NCBI RefSeq assembly: GCF_002303885.1
Contig: NZ_MRCM01000019.1
Span: 1 to 64,000, forward strand
DNA from: Flavobacterium sp. ACN2
Lineage (GTDB): Bacteria; Bacteroidota; Bacteroidia; Flavobacteriales; Flavobacteriaceae
Direction: 5' to 3'
Length of the DNA: 64,000 bases
The position numbers and the translations under genes were made by a program. The notes under the pieces are model-generated. The model did no database searches. It saw nothing but the letters and a program-made list of their open reading frames with translations, and was not told the DNA's origin. This document shows positions 17,796-27,485 of the stretch, piece after piece. The number at the start of each line of letters is the position of its first letter. The first letter of the stretch is position 1.

Positions 17796-20057
17796 CTACA
17801 ACGGTCTATCTTCTTTCTTAACTCCAAATGTCATTGACGGTTTGCTTCCCATATATAATTTCAGCTCTCCTCCTTTTACAATCATTTCTTGTGTGATGTA
17901 TGATTTTGTATAAGGTTTTCCGTTATATTCTACTTTTTGGATATAGATGTTTGAAGCGCTGTTATTAACCGCATTTATCGTAAACGAAATGTCTTTTTTA
18001 TGATGGATAACGGCTGAATTTACCAACGGACTTCCCAGAACATAAATTCCATTTGCAGGATTTACTGAATAGAATCCCATAGAAGACAAAATGTACCAAG
18101 CCGACATCTGCCCTAAATCTTCATTACCGCATAATCCGTCTGGTTTTGTTGAGTAGAATTTATCGTCGATTTCTCGAATTAATTTTGCTGTTTTCCAAGG
18201 CTGCCCTACATAAGCATACAAATACGGAATATGATGATTTGGCTCGTTTCCATGAGCGTACTGCCCTATTAAACCGCTAATGTCTGGCGAAACATCCTCT
18301 CCTTCTACTTTATCAGTAAGCAGGAAAAGTGAATCCAATTTTGCGATAAATTTATCTTCGCTACCAAATAAATCAATTAAACCGTACGGATCTTGAGGAA
18401 CCAGCCAAGTATACTGCCATGCATTTCCCTCTACATAATCGTCTTTGCGATGCGCCGAAGAAAGCGGATTAAATGGCGTTCTCCAATTTCCGTTTGTTAA
18501 TTTACCACGCATAAAAGTGGTTTCTTTATCAAAATACTGTTTGTATAAATTGGCTCTTTTGGTAAAATAATTATAATCGTCTGTTTTGTTTAAAGATTTT
18601 GCCATCAAAGCGATGCAGTAATCATCGATTGCATATTCTAAAGCATTTCCAACAGATTCCAATAATTTATCTGCAGGAATATATTCTAGTTTTTGAACAT
18701 AATCCATTCCGTCACGGGTTTGCATTGCCGTTTTTTTGATGGCTTCGTAGGCTAAATTGACATCATAATCACGATATCCTTTTAAGTAAGCATCAACGAT
18801 AACGGCTATGGAATGGTTTCCGTTCATAGTATTGGTTTCGTTGCCCATTAAATGCCAAACGGGCAATCTACCTTGTTGCTGATAAATCGCTAAAAATGAT
18901 TTTACAATATCATTGATTTTTTCAGGCTGAGTAATAGTGTATAATGGATGTAATCCGCGGTAAGTATCCCAAAGTGAAAAAGTAGTGTAATTGGTAAAAT
19001 TGGCTTTTTCGTAAACCTTTTTATCAGTTCCTAGATAATCTCCATTCACATCATTAAAAATGGAAGGCGCAAACATGGTGTGATACAATGAAGTATAGAA
19101 AACTTTCATTGTTTTTTCATCTGCTTTTATCTGAACTTTATTAAGCTCTTTGTTCCATTTTGAATCTGCTAATTTTACGACATCTTCAAAATCCCAATTC
19201 GGAATTTCTGCTTTTATATTAGCAGATGCATTTTCTGTACTAACTGGAGAAATCCCAACTTTTACCAGAATTTGTTTGCTTTTTAAGGCTTTAAAATCTA
19301 AAACCGCTTTTATTTTTAAGCCCTCGCCTTCTGTTCCTTTAACCACAGCGGTACTGTCATAAACCATCATATTTGTGATCGGCTCAGAGAATTCCATTGC
19401 AAAATAAATGCGCTGGTCTGCCGCCCATCCTGTCGAATAACGGTAACCTTCTATTTTGGTTTCGCTAATTTTTTTAATGAAAGTTTTTACCGGTCTGTCC
19501 CAGCCAATTCCGTCAGCAAGATCGATTAAAATGTGTGAATCGTCTGTGTTCTCAAAAGTGTATTTATGAAAACCAACTCTTTCACTGGCCGTTAATTCGG
19601 CTTTGATTTTATATTTATCCAATAAAACGCTGTAATATCCTGGTTTTACCACTTCGTTTTTATGAGAGAAATACGAACCGTAACCGTTTACCATATCTTC
19701 TTTTGTTCCTTTGGTCAAACCAACTTTTCCGCTGACAGGAAGCACCAAAATATCATTTAAATCTCCAATTCCAGTTCCGCTTAGATGCGTATGTGTAAAA
19801 CCTAAAATGGTATTGCTGGCATAGTTGTAACCGCTGCACCAATCCCATCCTTCAAAAATATTTACAGGTCCCAACTGCACCGCTCCAAAAGGAACATTTG
19901 CGCCTACAAATACGTGGCCATGCCCTGCCGAACCAATAAGCGGATCGACATATTGCGTATAATTTGTATCGGTTTGTTTTGTCTTTTTTTGCTGTGAAAT
20001 TATCGGATTGGCAAAAAGTAAGCCTAAAGCCAAAAAACCGCTAAATAGTATTCTCAT
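17796..20057 (-). CDS. GH92 exo-alpha-mannosidase (canonical)
   Basis: A 753-aa protein with signal peptide MRILFSGFLALGLLFANPIIS. It shows the GH92 core in order: YVDPLIGSAGHGHVFVGANVPFG near the N-terminus, GWDWCSGYNY, TFSLWDTYRGLHP, YVEGNAWQYTW, HGNEPNHHIPYLY with the expected acid Glu (E605), and EDLGQMSAWYILSSMGFY with the general-base Asp. All key residues are present, so an ordinary calcium-dependent alpha-mannosidase (most often alpha-1,2) is expected in the periplasm. It lies in the same direction and operon as the Gln-variant GH92 and shares its residue numbering at the acid position, which makes the substitution in the neighbour easy to see. Confidence 0.92.
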   Translation of the reverse strand: MRILFSGFLALGLLFANPIISQQKKTKQTDTNYTQYVDPLIGSAGHGHVFVGANVPFGAVQLGPVNIFEGWDWCSGYNYASNTILGFTHTHLSGTGIGDLNDILVLPVSGKVGLTKGTKEDMVNGYGSYFSHKNEVVKPGYYSVLLDKYKIKAELTASERVGFHKYTFENTDDSHILIDLADGIGWDRPVKTFIKKISETKIEGYRYSTGWAADQRIYFAMEFSEPITNMMVYDSTAVVKGTEGEGLKIKAVLDFKALKSKQILVKVGISPVSTENASANIKAEIPNWDFEDVVKLADSKWNKELNKVQIKADEKTMKVFYTSLYHTMFAPSIFNDVNGDYLGTDKKVYEKANFTNYTTFSLWDTYRGLHPLYTITQPEKINDIVKSFLAIYQQQGRLPVWHLMGNETNTMNGNHSIAVIVDAYLKGYRDYDVNLAYEAIKKTAMQTRDGMDYVQKLEYIPADKLLESVGNALEYAIDDYCIALMAKSLNKTDDYNYFTKRANLYKQYFDKETTFMRGKLTNGNWRTPFNPLSSAHRKDDYVEGNAWQYTWLVPQDPYGLIDLFGSEDKFIAKLDSLFLLTDKVEGEDVSPDISGLIGQYAHGNEPNHHIPYLYAYVGQPWKTAKLIREIDDKFYSTKPDGLCGNEDLGQMSAWYILSSMGFYSVNPANGIYVLGSPLVNSAVIHHKKDISFTINAVNNSASNIYIQKVEYNGKPYTKSYITQEMIVKGGELKLYMGSKPSMTFGVKKEDRPL

Positions 20058-20123
20058 ATATTTTTATTTTTCGATTGCGCATTGTTTAAAATGATTGACG
20101 CAAATATTTTTTAATTTCTGTGT

Positions 20124-20220
20124 GTTAGACGCATTGCATCTCTACGGTCAATTTATAGAACATTATGATAAAAAATGAACCGTAATTTTCATAAGCAGAC
20201 GCACTGCGGTGCGTCTCTAC
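20124..20220. repeat. Two REP-like elements (AGACGCA.. palindromes)
   Basis: AGACGCACTGCGGTGCGTCT (20197-20216) is a perfect palindrome followed by CTAC. A diverged copy (GTTAGACGCATTGCATCTCTAC) lies near 20124-20145. Both sit in the gap between the GH92 and GH2 genes and resemble widespread intergenic hairpin repeats. Confidence 0.65.
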
Positions 20221-20261
20221 GAAAAACCTTTGTCCCTTTGTATCTTTGTTACTTTGAAACT

Positions 20262-22253
20262 CTACTCGTACCTCTTTAAAACCTCAAACAAAGAATAAAT
20301 CTTAATCTCAGGTTTTGTTATTTTCCCTTCAAACGAAATTGTTTTTTCTTCTCCTGCCTTTAGATCAAAATAATTATCGCTCCATTTTCCATTATACCCT
20401 TTCATGGAAATGCAAATGTATTTTGCCATTTTCTGAGCTTTTACAATTACGCTATTTCCTTTTATCTTCCAGCTTATTTTTGGGTCTTCTAATGCTAGAT
20501 CTTTCGGATGTGTAAAATCGGTTTCTGGTTTAATGTCGTCTCTGTATGCTTCTTTTATGGCGTACCAAGCTGCTTTTGGCTGTCGGTTAATATAATCGGT
20601 AATACTCCAGCTTGCTACAGGCCAACAATCGTTTAATTGCCAGACTAGAGTTCCCATGTTATAAGGCGCTTTCGAGCGATGAATTCCGACAATATTTTTG
20701 ATTGCATAATAATGCAGACATTGGCTCAAGTAGGCATAATTTTCTAGATTCATCTTTTTAATTTTAGAGGCATCGATGAAATATTTACCTAAATAGGTAT
20801 CTAATTTCTCAAAACCTTTGCCGGCCTTTAAATGTACTTTTAGTATATCTGAATATAAGTGGCGGTCTTCTGGAGAAGTAAAACTTTCAACTGAAGTATA
20901 ATTCGGTAAAGACAGCATTCCGTATTCGCTCACAAAACGTCCTGTTTTTTTCTGAACGGCTTCGATATCTTCCAATCCCCACCAAATTCCCCAATAGTGG
21001 CTGTCTCCTTCAGTTACACTTTTTGCTTTTGACCAATGGTGTAAAGGCGAAGAACTTAAATACGGACGTTTATCATCGACTTCTTTTACCCATTTCGGAA
21101 TACTGTCATGAAATAAACGCCTATAATCTTTCCACAAACGGATTGAATCTTGTTTTGAAATTTTGAAACTTTTCATCCAGCCCCAATTTTTAAAAGCCTC
21201 ATCGGATTCGTTGTTTCCGCACCATAAAACGATGCTTGGATGATGACGCAGCCTCTTAACCTGATACTGAACTTCTTTTTTTACATTATCAAAAAAAGCA
21301 TCGTCTCCAGGAACCATTGTGCCCGCGAACATAAAATCCTGCCAGACATTTATTCCGTATTTATCGCATAAATCGTAGAAATAATCATCTTCGTAAATAC
21401 CACCGCCCCAAACGCGAAGCATATTCATATTGGCTTCTTTGGCAGATAAAACTATTTTTTCATATTCTTTTTTATCTACTCTAGAAAGAAAAGCATCTGA
21501 TGGAATGTAATTGGCTCCTTTCATATAAACAGGTTTTCCATCAATTTTAAAATAGAAAGATCTACCCAAGCTATCTGGCTCTTGTATTAATTCAATCTTT
21601 CGATTTAAAACATAAGGTTTCTCGGGATTTTTTTTGTCATAAGATTCTAATCTTGGTGTTTTCCATATTCCACAGGTTGTAAATTTTGGCCCCCAATCCC
21701 AACCAAAATGGTATTGTGCTTTACGTACATAGGCACGCGGATTGTCTGGAATTACAAATGGATAATCTTTTTTTGCCAGCGAGTCAACCACATTTTGTGC
21801 CGATTGAAATACGATTCTCAAATCATTATTTCCTGATTTCAAGACTTTTTTAACCTCAACACGCCATTGACGAAACATATTATCGGCTTTTAAAACCAGC
21901 TGATTGTTTACATAAACAGATGCATAAGTATCTAACCCGTCAAAAACTAAATCTGTATTTTTCTTTTTCAGCATATTTGCTGTAACCTGAAAAGTGGTTT
22001 TGTATTCCCAATTCTTGCGTTCTATCCATTGCAGTTTTTCTTCATTATCTCTGTAAAACGGATCTGGTATTAATTTGCTGTTTAGCAAATCGGTGTGAAT
22101 TTCTCCAGGAACAGTCGCTGGGTACCATTTTTGCGTTTTCTCTTCACGGTAGGTCCAATTGTTTTTTAAATCAATCTGCTGTGCAAAGGCAATTGATGTA
22201 AAACCTACCCAAAATAGGCAAACGAAACAGTGAAGTTTTTTTTGATAATTCAT
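20262..22253 (-). CDS. GH2 beta-mannosidase-like protein lacking two accessory domains
   Basis: A 663-aa protein with a signal peptide (..GFTSIAFAQ). The N-terminal jelly-roll (about 25-205) includes GWDWGPKFTTCGIW. The TIM barrel (about 235-575) has the acid/base in WCGNNES (E349) and the nucleophile in VSEYG (E443). A C-terminal beta domain has KWSDNYFDLKAGE. GH2 beta-mannosidases of this type usually have about 850 residues and five domains. Here the jelly-roll runs straight into IELIQEPDSLGRSFYFK of the barrel, and the barrel end (QPKAAWYAIKEAYRDD) runs almost straight into the last domain. The second and fourth (Ig-like) domains are missing without a frameshift. The catalytic core is complete. 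It would cleave the Man-beta-1,4-GlcNAc core of N-glycans; whether the short form folds and works is uncertain. Confidence 0.85.
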   Translation of the reverse strand: MNYQKKLHCFVCLFWVGFTSIAFAQQIDLKNNWTYREEKTQKWYPATVPGEIHTDLLNSKLIPDPFYRDNEEKLQWIERKNWEYKTTFQVTANMLKKKNTDLVFDGLDTYASVYVNNQLVLKADNMFRQWRVEVKKVLKSGNNDLRIVFQSAQNVVDSLAKKDYPFVIPDNPRAYVRKAQYHFGWDWGPKFTTCGIWKTPRLESYDKKNPEKPYVLNRKIELIQEPDSLGRSFYFKIDGKPVYMKGANYIPSDAFLSRVDKKEYEKIVLSAKEANMNMLRVWGGGIYEDDYFYDLCDKYGINVWQDFMFAGTMVPGDDAFFDNVKKEVQYQVKRLRHHPSIVLWCGNNESDEAFKNWGWMKSFKISKQDSIRLWKDYRRLFHDSIPKWVKEVDDKRPYLSSSPLHHWSKAKSVTEGDSHYWGIWWGLEDIEAVQKKTGRFVSEYGMLSLPNYTSVESFTSPEDRHLYSDILKVHLKAGKGFEKLDTYLGKYFIDASKIKKMNLENYAYLSQCLHYYAIKNIVGIHRSKAPYNMGTLVWQLNDCWPVASWSITDYINRQPKAAWYAIKEAYRDDIKPETDFTHPKDLALEDPKISWKIKGNSVIVKAQKMAKYICISMKGYNGKWSDNYFDLKAGEEKTISFEGKITKPEIKIYSLFEVLKRYE

Positions 22254-22626
22254 TTTATGGAATACTATATTAATACCTTCTAAAATTAGTAAAAAGGTAA
22301 CTAATTTGGCAGTTTAGAGAAGGAAAGAAATGACCAAGTTTATTCCTTCTCTTTAGAATCTATTCTTTGTTAGTAACTCTAAAATACAACTAGAAATATC
22401 TTCTTTACCACTGCCTTATGCTTTATTTTGATTTTGATAGGAATCGTTTTAAATTCAAATAATGAAACAAATTCTTAAATATCGCTTTTTGAAATCTTTA
22501 AAATACAGAAAGTAAATCCATCTTTTTCAGCAGAATCTCTCTTAGTTTGCTGCGAAAAAAAAGGTATTTGAATCTGTAAAGCAACTTCTCAAATTGCTTG
22601 ATTTTTAGATCAATTTATTATATGAT
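22254..22626. other. Intergenic region between GH2 and susD
   Basis: About 370 bp of AT-rich DNA with stops in every frame. Because a terminator stands just after susD, a promoter or processing site for the GH2-GH92-GH125-ROK part should lie here, but no clear TTG/TAnnTTTG pair could be assigned by eye. Confidence 0.4.
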
Positions 22627-22662
22627 TTTAAAAACAAGCCGGGTATGCTCATTACCCGACTT
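22627..22662 (-). terminator. Hairpin terminator or attenuator after susD
   Basis: AAGCCGGGTA pairs with TACCCGACTT (22636-22645 with 22653-22662). On the minus strand it is followed by GTTTTTA. It lies 28 bp after the susD stop and may set a lower expression level for the downstream glycosidase genes. Confidence 0.7.
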
Positions 22663-22689
22663 ATCTTAACTAACCAACCACTTTAAAAA

Positions 22690-24204
22690 TTATTTGTCCC
22701 ACCAGATTCTTGTGGTCATTAAATCTAAACCTTGACGTTGAATTGCTTCTTTATAATTAGCCTCGTTTGTAATAAGTTCGGACTGATCATAAATTAATCT
22801 TCTCGGGATTGTTCCTTTTGTGTCTCCCGTTGGATCATTCACAGGAACTAAAACTGGATAACCTGTTCTTCTGTATTCTGAGAATGCTTCAAAACCGTTG
22901 AATAATAAAACAATCCATTTTTGAGTAATAATCTGCTCGATTTTTTCTGCTTCTGTTCCTCCAGCTTTAAATGGATATGTAGTAATATAAGTGTTGTATT
23001 CTGCTGGTGAAACCAAAGGCACTTTATCTCCAAAAATTGCTAAAATATTCATAGCACCTCTTACTCCATTTTCATAATACGTTTGAGCAGATCCGCCAAC
23101 GTTCCATCCTTTTACTGCCGCTTCTGCCAATAAAAACTGAACCTCAGCATAAGACATAATTAATGTTGGAGCATCTAAACGCAATACTGTTGAAGTATTT
23201 GGATCTGAGAAAAGCTTTTTATCTCCTCCTGGGAATTCTTTTGCATCATTTGCCAACCCTTGCTGACTTGCTGGGCTATTATCTCCTGTAGCTTCTAGTT
23301 TTGCATAAATTCTTAAACGAGGATCGTTTGTGTTTTTCAATAAATCGATGAAAGTTTTACTGAATTTAATATTAGATTCTCCTCCATTTAAATCATTTCT
23401 AACCCAAGAAGAGGTAATTGGATTTGTCTTAACCCCTGCAGGACCAGCATCATGCTTTAAAACCAAACTATCATCATTTGAAGTAAATACACCTTTAGCA
23501 TAGGCTTTTTCTACAAATTCTTTTGCTTTTGCAGGATTTACTTTAGACAAACGCATTGCTACTCTTAACATTAAAGAATTTGCCAATTTCTTCCATCTTG
23601 CAACATCACTTTGGTAATACAAATCGGCATTTCCAACAAAAGGTTTTCCAGCATCTAGTGCCGTTCCAGCCTCGTCTAATTCTTTTAAAAGATCGTTGTA
23701 AATAGCTTCTTGCGTATCATATTTAGGAGAAAAAACGTTTCCGTTATATCCTTTTCCTGCTTCAAAATAAGGAACTTCACCGTAAGTGTCTGTTAGTTTT
23801 TGAAACAAGAAAACTTTCATGATTCTACAAGCCTGAATCATATTTGTATTCTCTGGCGCATCCTCGACTACAGATAATAATTGGAAAATCTGATTTAAAC
23901 CTTTTCCGTAAGTTTCACCAAAAAGGGCAGCCGAATACTCCGAAGAGTAGGTGTATTTGGAACCTGGTCCTCCAAGTGAAGAAAATTGCTGTACAATTTG
24001 TGCTGCGTACAAGTTATTTCCTCTTGTATTAGAAAAATCCTGTCCGTCTACATAAATCTCTGCAAGTGTAAACATTGATTTTACAGCTGGATCTGTTAAG
24101 GCGTTCGGATTCTTATTCATTTCTTCGAATCCTTTATCGCATGAAGCTAATGTCAAAACACCAACAATTGCGACACAAAATATTTTGATATATCTATTTT
24201 TCAT
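22690..24204 (-). CDS. SusD-like_2 outer-membrane glycan-binding lipoprotein
   Basis: A 504-aa lipoprotein (lipobox ..VLTLASC, Cys at about 22). The sequence after it, CDKGFEEMNKNPNALTDPA, is characteristic of the SusD-like_2 branch of the SusD/RagB superfamily. TPR-like helices with KVFLFQKLTDTYGEVPYFEA and the C-terminal RIWWDK are further family marks. It binds oligosaccharide on the cell surface and caps the SusC transporter encoded 11 bp upstream. The mannosidase context indicates an alpha-mannan or high-mannose N-glycan ligand. Confidence 0.92.
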   Translation of the reverse strand: MKNRYIKIFCVAIVGVLTLASCDKGFEEMNKNPNALTDPAVKSMFTLAEIYVDGQDFSNTRGNNLYAAQIVQQFSSLGGPGSKYTYSSEYSAALFGETYGKGLNQIFQLLSVVEDAPENTNMIQACRIMKVFLFQKLTDTYGEVPYFEAGKGYNGNVFSPKYDTQEAIYNDLLKELDEAGTALDAGKPFVGNADLYYQSDVARWKKLANSLMLRVAMRLSKVNPAKAKEFVEKAYAKGVFTSNDDSLVLKHDAGPAGVKTNPITSSWVRNDLNGGESNIKFSKTFIDLLKNTNDPRLRIYAKLEATGDNSPASQQGLANDAKEFPGGDKKLFSDPNTSTVLRLDAPTLIMSYAEVQFLLAEAAVKGWNVGGSAQTYYENGVRGAMNILAIFGDKVPLVSPAEYNTYITTYPFKAGGTEAEKIEQIITQKWIVLLFNGFEAFSEYRRTGYPVLVPVNDPTGDTKGTIPRRLIYDQSELITNEANYKEAIQRQGLDLMTTRIWWDK

Positions 24205-24215
24205 CTTTTTTAGAA

Positions 24216-27200
24216 TTAGAATTTGACATTAAGTGCAAAACCATAGTTTCTTGTCAAAGGCATAGAAGCTCTTTCCATACCTTGCGCATTACTGTTTGAG
24301 TAATTTGACTCCGGATCGATGTTTGGAACTTTGTCATAAATAGTCCACAAATTATGAGCAGAAAATGCTAAACTAACAGACTGGAATGGTGTTTTTTGCA
24401 AATATGCTTTTGGAAAATTATAAGCAAATGAAATCGCTCTAAGCTTAACAAAATCAGCATCGTAAACAAAGTTTGATGTCACATCACTGTAGCTTCTCCA
24501 GTAATCGTATGCCGAAACTGTCGTGTTTACAGGATTTCCGTTAACATCTGTTCCGCTTACTGCAACTCCAGTTTCACGACCAGGAAGTGTAATTTCAGAT
24601 AATCCATAACGTGTTCCTAACTGATTTGTAGCCGAATAGATTTCTCCTCCAAATTTAGCATCAACAAAAACAGAAAGAGTGAAATTTTTATAAGAGAAAT
24701 CATTTGAAAGTCCCATAGATGTTGGCGCAACACCTTGTCCTGCAATGATTAAATTTCCTCTTAAGAATTTTCCGTTTGTATCTAATACAATGTTGCCATT
24801 TGCATCTCTTAAATAATCGTATGCTTTAATAACTCCAAAAGGCTGTCCTTTTTCTAAAACTACATTAGCTCTTCCGTCTCTGTTTCCTTCTAATGTTTTT
24901 GTTGTGATTTTATCTGAAAGATTTAAAACTTCACTATCATTGTAAGCAAAATTATAACCTACGTTCCAAGAGAAATTTTCTGTCTTAACTGCTTTTACAT
25001 TAATAGCAAACTCCACCCCTTTGTTTAGGATTTCTCCAACATTGATTTTTGTTGTTCTATATCCTGAAGCTTGAGAAACATCGGCATCGGTAATATCATT
25101 TGTTGTTTTCTTGCTGTAGAAAGTCAAATCTGTACTTACTCTGTTGTTGAAAAATGTGTTCTCAAAACCAAACTCAATTGTACTTACATTGTATGGTTTT
25201 AGAGTTCTGTTCGGAATCGTTTCTCCATTTACCCCCAAAATTGGCTGTCCTAAAGAATCTGTCTGTCCGTCTGGCGTTGTATAAGTCAATGCTAAAGCAT
25301 AAGCTTCTGGCAAAGCTCCTCCAACGTTACCCCAACCCGCTCTAATTTTACCATAAGAAATCCATTCAGGAAGACCGATAACTTCTGAGTAAATAAAACT
25401 TGAACTTACAGAAGGATAAAAAGTACTATTATTTGACGGATCTAAAGTCGAGAACCAGTCTTCACGTCCTGTTAAACTAAGAAACAAGTAGTCTTTGTAT
25501 CCAAGATCTGCTGAATAGAAAAGAGAGTTTACTTCACTTTCAGAGAATAATTTTTCAGTCTTATCTGGCTGTGTATTTCCGTAGAAATATTTGAACGGAA
25601 CAATGAAGTTATTTCCTTTCATCTTAATACCGCTATATCTGTTATGCTGACGGTTTGCTCCAATAAAAGCATCCAAAGAAAGGTCTTTAGCAATATCTCC
25701 TTTGTAGCCTAAAAAACCAGAAGCATTTACTTCAGAACGGGTTTCAATTCTGTTTTCGATAGATCCACCTGGGCTATAGTTTATTCCAGTAGGCTCAATT
25801 TCAGTATATTCATAATTAATATCATCAATACCAATAACAGCTTTAGCATAAATTTTATCTGTAATGTTATAATTTACTTTTGCAGATCCGATAAAACGTT
25901 TTCTAAGGTCGTCGTTTAAAGGAGATTTGGTAGCAAAATAAGGATTTGTATGGTATACGTTTGCTCCTAAAAAGTCTTCCTCTCCTCCATTCGCGTCATA
26001 AGGATTGCTTAACCATCTAATATCTGTTCCCGGAGTCATGAAAGTTGTTGGGAAAGATGGGTTTCTCGGCGAATCATTTAAATACGGACGGTTATGGCTT
26101 TTCTCAGAAATATACTGAGCATTACTTTCTATACTGATTCTTTTATTTGGAGCCGAATTTAAACTCAAAGCCACGTTGTTTCTACCAAAAGTAGTTTCTG
26201 GCAAAATAGATTCGTCTTTTGTATTTCCAAAAGATAATCTAAAGTTTGTTGATTCATTTCCGCCAGAAATTGCTAAAGTATTGCTGAAAGAATATCCAGT
26301 TCTGTAGAAATTCTCCACATTATCTTTTCCATAAGCTTGATAAGGTCTTGTCTTGCCATCAAGTGATAATGAAGGTGTTCCGTCATATTTATCTCCCCAT
26401 GCAAAATAGTATGAATCTCTAAGTTCCTGTAAATTGTTAAATCTAGTTGGCACACCACTCGCATTTGGAGCACCAGCACCATATTGATCTTGCCATTTTA
26501 AAAGACTTGCAGGTGTGTTAAAAGAAGAATTGGTACTAAAATCTACTCCTATTCCTGTTCCGTTTTTACCTTTTTTAGTTGTAATTAAGATAACTCCATT
26601 TGATCCTCTATACCCGTAAAGAGCAGAAGCGGCACTACCTTTAAGCACAGACAGCGAAGCAATATCATCTGGATTAAAAGAAGACATACCATCTCCTTTA
26701 TCAGCTCCACCCCACATTCCTGCATTTCCTTGCTGCGTATTGTCAATCGGGATTCCGTCCACCACATACAACGGCTGGTTCAATCCTGATGCAGAAGTCG
26801 CACCACGAATAACCACTCGGCTTGAACCTGATGGCCCTGTAACTGGAGCCGAAACGTTTACACCGGCAATTTTACCTTGCAAAGCATTTCCTAAATTGAT
26901 TTCTTTATTTTTTGTCAGATCATCGCCTTTTAGTTCTCCTACAGCGTAACCTAAACTTTTCTTCTGTTTTTTAACTCCAAATGAAGTTACCACAACATCC
27001 TTTAATTCCTGAGTATTTTCGGCAAGTGTAACAGCAACTCTCGTTTCTTTTTCTTGTAATACAACTTGTTTTGACTGAAACCCTATAGAAGAAATATTAA
27101 GGGTAATTTTACCTTCTGGAACATTCATTTTAAATCGTCCTTCAGCATCTGTAACAGCGCTAAATGGTTTTCCTTGAACTTCGATTGATGCAGCAACAAC

Positions 27201-27308
27201 TCCCTTGTTTTCTGCATCTGTAACTATGCCGGTTATTAATCGATTTTGCGCGGCAGCACTTAAACTGCTAAGCAATATCACTCCTAACACTGCTAATATT
27301 CGTCTCAT
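24216..27308 (-). CDS. SusC-like TonB-dependent outer-membrane transporter
   Basis: A 1030-aa protein with a signal peptide (MRRILAVLGVILLSSLSAAAQ), a carboxypeptidase-regulatory-like beta domain (about 23-98), and a TonB plug with LYVVDGIPIDN and SVLKGSAASALYGYRGSNGVILITTKKG (given here by its ends, about 180-248). A long 22-strand barrel ends in aromatic ..YGFALNVKF. There is no STN domain, so it is not expected to signal to an anti-sigma factor. This fits with control by the neighbouring LacI-type regulator instead. It imports mannan or N-glycan oligosaccharides with its SusD partner. Confidence 0.93.
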   Translation of the reverse strand: MRRILAVLGVILLSSLSAAAQNRLITGIVTDAENKGVVAASIEVQGKPFSAVTDAEGRFKMNVPEGKITLNISSIGFQSKQVVLQEKETRVAVTLAENTQELKDVVVTSFGVKKQKKSLGYAVGELKGDDLTKNKEINLGNALQGKIAGVNVSAPVTGPSGSSRVVIRGATSASGLNQPLYVVDGIPIDNTQQGNAGMWGGADKGDGMSSFNPDDIASLSVLKGSAASALYGYRGSNGVILITTKKGKNGTGIGVDFSTNSSFNTPASLLKWQDQYGAGAPNASGVPTRFNNLQELRDSYYFAWGDKYDGTPSLSLDGKTRPYQAYGKDNVENFYRTGYSFSNTLAISGGNESTNFRLSFGNTKDESILPETTFGRNNVALSLNSAPNKRISIESNAQYISEKSHNRPYLNDSPRNPSFPTTFMTPGTDIRWLSNPYDANGGEEDFLGANVYHTNPYFATKSPLNDDLRKRFIGSAKVNYNITDKIYAKAVIGIDDINYEYTEIEPTGINYSPGGSIENRIETRSEVNASGFLGYKGDIAKDLSLDAFIGANRQHNRYSGIKMKGNNFIVPFKYFYGNTQPDKTEKLFSESEVNSLFYSADLGYKDYLFLSLTGREDWFSTLDPSNNSTFYPSVSSSFIYSEVIGLPEWISYGKIRAGWGNVGGALPEAYALALTYTTPDGQTDSLGQPILGVNGETIPNRTLKPYNVSTIEFGFENTFFNNRVSTDLTFYSKKTTNDITDADVSQASGYRTTKINVGEILNKGVEFAINVKAVKTENFSWNVGYNFAYNDSEVLNLSDKITTKTLEGNRDGRANVVLEKGQPFGVIKAYDYLRDANGNIVLDTNGKFLRGNLIIAGQGVAPTSMGLSNDFSYKNFTLSVFVDAKFGGEIYSATNQLGTRYGLSEITLPGRETGVAVSGTDVNGNPVNTTVSAYDYWRSYSDVTSNFVYDADFVKLRAISFAYNFPKAYLQKTPFQSVSLAFSAHNLWTIYDKVPNIDPESNYSNSNAQGMERASMPLTRNYGFALNVKF

Positions 27309-27402
27309 AAGCTTTTTTGTTTGGTTATTGGTTTTGATTTCGTTTGTGTTTTGTTGTTACGTGTTTGTTTTAAATAATTAATAAAAATTGGTACTCTACT
27401 TT

Positions 27403-27430
27403 CAATTATAGCAACAAGAAGCCTTTGCAA
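27403..27430 (-). promoter_or_regulatory. Possible promoter of the susCD mannan operon
   Basis: On the minus strand TTG (27430-27428) is followed, after 17 bp, by TATAATTG (27410-27403). This is close to the Bacteroidota pattern TTG-N17..23-TAnnTTTG. It lies about 95 bp upstream of the susC start and just downstream of the candidate operator. Confidence 0.4.
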
Positions 27431-27451
27431 GTCTTGCTGTTTTTGGTTTTT

Positions 27452-27467
27452 ACTAAATCGTTTTAGT
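27452..27467. promoter_or_regulatory. Candidate LacI-family operator upstream of susC
   Basis: ACTAAATCGTTTTAGT is a near-perfect inverted repeat (ACTAAA..TTTAGT). It shares the half-site CGTTTTAGT with a second site upstream of the lacI-type gene itself. It lies upstream of the putative -33 box, a position compatible with activation or with looping repression. Confidence 0.55.
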
Positions 27468-27485
27468 GAAATGGTCAAAAAAATT

